Part shown: positions 62,354 through 64,000 of the stretch, in pieces
How positions within the stretch are numbered: position 1 is the first letter of the stretch
Layout of the letters: each line of letters opens with the position of its first letter
Source of the DNA: Streptomyces albus subsp. albus
GTDB taxonomy: Bacteria > Actinomycetota > Actinomycetes > Streptomycetales > Streptomycetaceae
Length of the DNA: 64,000 bases
Direction: 5' to 3'
NCBI RefSeq assembly: GCF_000725885.1
Contig: NZ_JODR01000001.1
Span: 124,001-188,000, forward strand
The notes under the pieces: model-generated
Database searches by the model: none
The model's input: the letters and a program-made list of their open reading frames with translations, nothing else
What the model was told of the DNA's origin: nothing
Made by a program: the position numbers and the translations under genes

Positions 62354-62893
62354 TCAGCGGGCGAAGCGGCGGGCGATGCCCAGCGCGCTGAAGTCGACGG
62401 TGGCGCCCACCATACGGGCACGGATGAGCACGCCGACGGTCCGCACGGCGATCATCGCCAGGACCATCAGGACGAAGGCGGTGCCGTAGGTCTCGGGCGC
62501 GACCTGGTGCTCGGCCGAGAAGGTCGCGAGCGAGTGGGTGAACCAGTGGGTGGAGCCGTAGGCGAAGCCCATGCGCAGGGCCATCGCGGCCGTCCACAGT
62601 GCGGCGTAGGGCCAGCCCGCGACGGTGACCAGGCGGGAGTCGTCCGGGTCGCGGCGGACCTGGATGAGGGCGATCGAGGCCAGCCCGAACAGCAGGCCGA
62701 CCGCGAGCCCGGCCGCCTCGATCAGGTGGGCCGTGGTTCCGGAGGGGATCTCCTTCAGGTACTTGAAGCCGACACCCGCCACGATCCCGACGGGCAGGAG
62801 CAGCCGCCTGGCGTCCGGACGCCGTGTGCCGAGCTGGGTGGCGAGGATCGCGATGAACAGGCCGGTGTAGAGCAGGTAGTCGCCAAGGCTCAC
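62354..62893 (-). CDS. DUF1453-like polytopic membrane protein
   Basis: A 179-residue membrane protein with about five helices (YLLYTGLFIAILATQLGTRR; LLLPVGIVAGVGFKYL; AAGLAVGLLFGLASIALI; WPYAALWTAAMALRMGFAY; FVLMVLAMIAVRTVGVLIRA). It resembles the DUF1453/CcdC group, but no CXXC motif is present. GTG 62893 follows GGAGAG. Divergent from a MarR gene with a shared long inverted repeat, so it is probably regulated by it. Confidence 0.8.
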   Translation of the reverse strand: MSLGDYLLYTGLFIAILATQLGTRRPDARRLLLPVGIVAGVGFKYLKEIPSGTTAHLIEAAGLAVGLLFGLASIALIQVRRDPDDSRLVTVAGWPYAALWTAAMALRMGFAYGSTHWFTHSLATFSAEHQVAPETYGTAFVLMVLAMIAVRTVGVLIRARMVGATVDFSALGIARRFAR

Positions 62894-62923
62894 GGTGTCT
62901 CTCCAGTGGGGTCGGGCTCGCCG

Positions 62924-63002
62924 TTTACATCTCCGATGATGTATCTCTAGAGATTGATCTGTCAAGATGCATATATTGGAGATGCATCGCAGGAGATGTA
63001 AA
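62924..63002. promoter_or_regulatory. AT-rich operator region with 11-bp inverted repeats
   Basis: TTTACATCTCC (62924-62934) and its exact reverse complement GGAGATGTAAA (62992-63002) bracket an AT-rich segment that also holds TCTCTAGAGA (62944-62953) and GGAGATGCATC (62978-62988). The recurring half site GGAGATG suggests several MarR dimer sites controlling both divergent genes. Composition is far more AT-rich than the rest of the window. Confidence 0.8.
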
Positions 63003-63016
63003 TTGAGGGGATGGAG

Positions 63017-63466
63017 ATGAGCGACCTGTATCAGCTCGGCCGCCGACTGGCCGAGATCGCCCTCGACGGCATGGGCGCCGACGCACCCGATCTCGCCCCC
63101 GGCGAGTTCCTGGTCCTCCAGGACCTCTTTCTGAACGGCCGCAGCTCCGTGGGCGACATCGCCAAACGCACGGGCCTGGCCCAAAGCCGCGTCTCCACCA
63201 GCGTGCGGTCCCTGGTCGGCCGCAACTGGGTCATCACCGCGGCCGACCCCGCAGACAAGCGCAAAACGCTGGTCGACGTCACCGAACCCATCCGCGCCGC
63301 AGGCCAGCAGCGCCGGGCCGGACGCGCCGACAAGACCCTGACCGACGCCCTGACCGAGGCGGACGACAGCGAGCGGGCCGCCCTCATCACGGCGCTCGAA
63401 CGCCTCCACCAACTCCTCGTCGCCGGCCGCACCCATCGGCGCTTCCCGGACACGGTCAAGCGCTGA
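63017..63466 (+). CDS. MarR-family transcriptional regulator
   Basis: Regulator of 149 residues with APGEFLVLQDLFLNGRSSVG, DIAKRTGLAQSRVSTSVRSL and VGRNWVITAADPADKRKTLV, a standard MarR head and wing. ATG 63017 has GAGGGG 6 nt upstream; in-frame ATG 63011 (MEM start) is less likely because that site would touch it. It faces the DUF1453-like gene across the GGAGATG repeats and ends close to dnaB on the other strand. Confidence 0.9.
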   Translation: MSDLYQLGRRLAEIALDGMGADAPDLAPGEFLVLQDLFLNGRSSVGDIAKRTGLAQSRVSTSVRSLVGRNWVITAADPADKRKTLVDVTEPIRAAGQQRRAGRADKTLTDALTEADDSERAALITALERLHQLLVAGRTHRRFPDTVKR

Positions 63467-63543
63467 ACCGCCGGGTGTCCCCCGTCAGCACCGCACCGGC
63501 CATGCCCCCGTGAGGGACCGAGAAGGGTCCTCAGATCCGTCCC

Positions 63544-64000
63544 TCAGGTCTGGGCCATGTCCACGAAGCGGGAGTAGTGGCCCTGGAAGGCGACGGTGAT
63601 GGTGGCCGTGGGGCCGTTGCGGTGCTTGGCGACGATCAGGTCGGCCTCGCCCGCGCGCGGGGACTCCTTCTCGTAGGCGTCCTCGCGGTGCAGCAGGATC
63701 ACCATGTCGGCGTCCTGCTCGATGGAACCGGACTCGCGCAGGTCGGAGACCATCGGCTTCTTGTCCGTGCGCTGTTCGGGGCCACGGTTGAGCTGGGAGA
63801 GGGCGATCACGGGGACCTCAAGCTCCTTGGCCAGGAGCTTGAGGTTCCGGGACATCTCGGAGACCTCCTGCTGGCGGCTCTCGGGGCGCCGTGAGCCGCC
63901 CGTCTGCATCAGCTGGAGGTAGTCGATGACGATCATCCGCAGGTCGTTGCGCTGCTTGAGGCGCCGGCACTTGGCGCGGATCTCCATCATCGACAGGTTG
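63544..64000 (-). CDS. dnaB: Replicative DNA helicase DnaB (C-terminal part, 5' end outside window)
   Basis: The last 152 residues of the hexameric replication-fork helicase. NLSMMEIRAKCRRLKQ, MIVIDYLQLM (Walker B), ALSQLNRGPEQRTDK (motif H4) and DLRESGSIEQDADMVILLHR (arginine finger region), then GPTATITVAFQGHYSRFVD, are canonical. TGA at 63546-63544 ends the gene. Its presence fixes this region as core chromosome near oriC in Streptomyces. Confidence 0.97.
   Translation of the reverse strand, partial: NLSMMEIRAKCRRLKQRNDLRMIVIDYLQLMQTGGSRRPESRQQEVSEMSRNLKLLAKELEVPVIALSQLNRGPEQRTDKKPMVSDLRESGSIEQDADMVILLHREDAYEKESPRAGEADLIVAKHRNGPTATITVAFQGHYSRFVDMAQT

Overview
The window is a high-G+C actinobacterial chromosome segment, almost certainly from Streptomyces or a close relative. 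Evidence: strong G/C bias at third codon positions, many GTG starts and GTGA/ATGA overlaps, and genes whose types resemble the S. coelicolor SCO39xx region (dnaB at the right end, thiC with a TPP riboswitch, ptpA, DUF5326, cydA-cydB-cydDC with a Rex operator, a hisC-type aminotransferase divergent from a LacI regulator). A perfect 14-bp parS site at 60708-60721 also fits an origin-proximal position near dnaB. That synteny is recalled from family knowledge; no search was run. No rRNA, tRNA, insertion sequence or CRISPR array was seen.

Layout. 1-9.3 kb: regulator/transporter pairs (AsnC with a DHA2 efflux pump; a WYL regulator with a maleylpyruvate-isomerase-like protein; a FadR-type GntR regulator with a CynX/NimT permease), a berberine-bridge-type oxidoreductase broken by one frameshift, and a phage-flavoured DNA-binding coiled-coil protein. 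9.3-13 kb: a four-gene ABC-2 transporter operon. 13.5-17.4 kb: M24-like protein, an EphD-like hydrolase/dehydrogenase fusion and a MerR regulator. 17.4-25 kb: luciferase-like oxidoreductase, small unknowns, ArsC, a lipoprotein, PspAB and HtpX, a 25-bp repeat array and a Cof-type phosphatase. 25-31.5 kb: cytochrome bd oxidase and its fused CydDC transporter under a Rex site. 31.6-39 kb: aminotransferase, LacI regulator, PPP-family phosphatase, a membrane protein, a 209-bp tandem duplication and a PadR/HAAS pair.

39-47.6 kb: a minus-strand cluster (cystathionine-type PLP enzyme, fructosamine-kinase-like protein, PtpA, holin-like membrane protein), a cupin, DUF5326, a His-rich YibE/F membrane protein, riboswitch-controlled thiC and a NUDIX hydrolase. 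47.8-53.7 kb: four minus-strand genes (PPOX-fold protein with a very long disordered tail, flavohemoglobin-like globin reductase, HAD phosphatase, MFS pump). 53.7-64 kb: MarR and ArsR-like regulators paired with divergent genes, each with visible palindromic operators, a peptide deformylase, the parS site, a dienelactone hydrolase, a small AT-rich divergent MarR/membrane-protein module, and the 3' part of dnaB.

Two themes recur. First, many regulator/effector pairs carry readable operators: twin CTTTGCAAAG boxes before the deformylase, three 18-bp sites before a quinone oxidoreductase, and long inverted repeats before a FadR-type regulator and a MarR gene. Second, the genome tolerates unusual repeat expansions, both intergenic (18-, about 25-, 209- and 7-bp units) and in-frame inside proteins (WYL regulator, CydDC linker, YibE/F N-terminus, PPOX tail, MFS tail). 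I see no clear multi-gene novel defence or biosynthetic system. The best novelty candidates are the 25-bp array at 23.3-23.65 kb, the 209-bp duplication at 37.3 kb, the HTH/coiled-coil gene at 6 kb and the 61.7-63.5 kb module.
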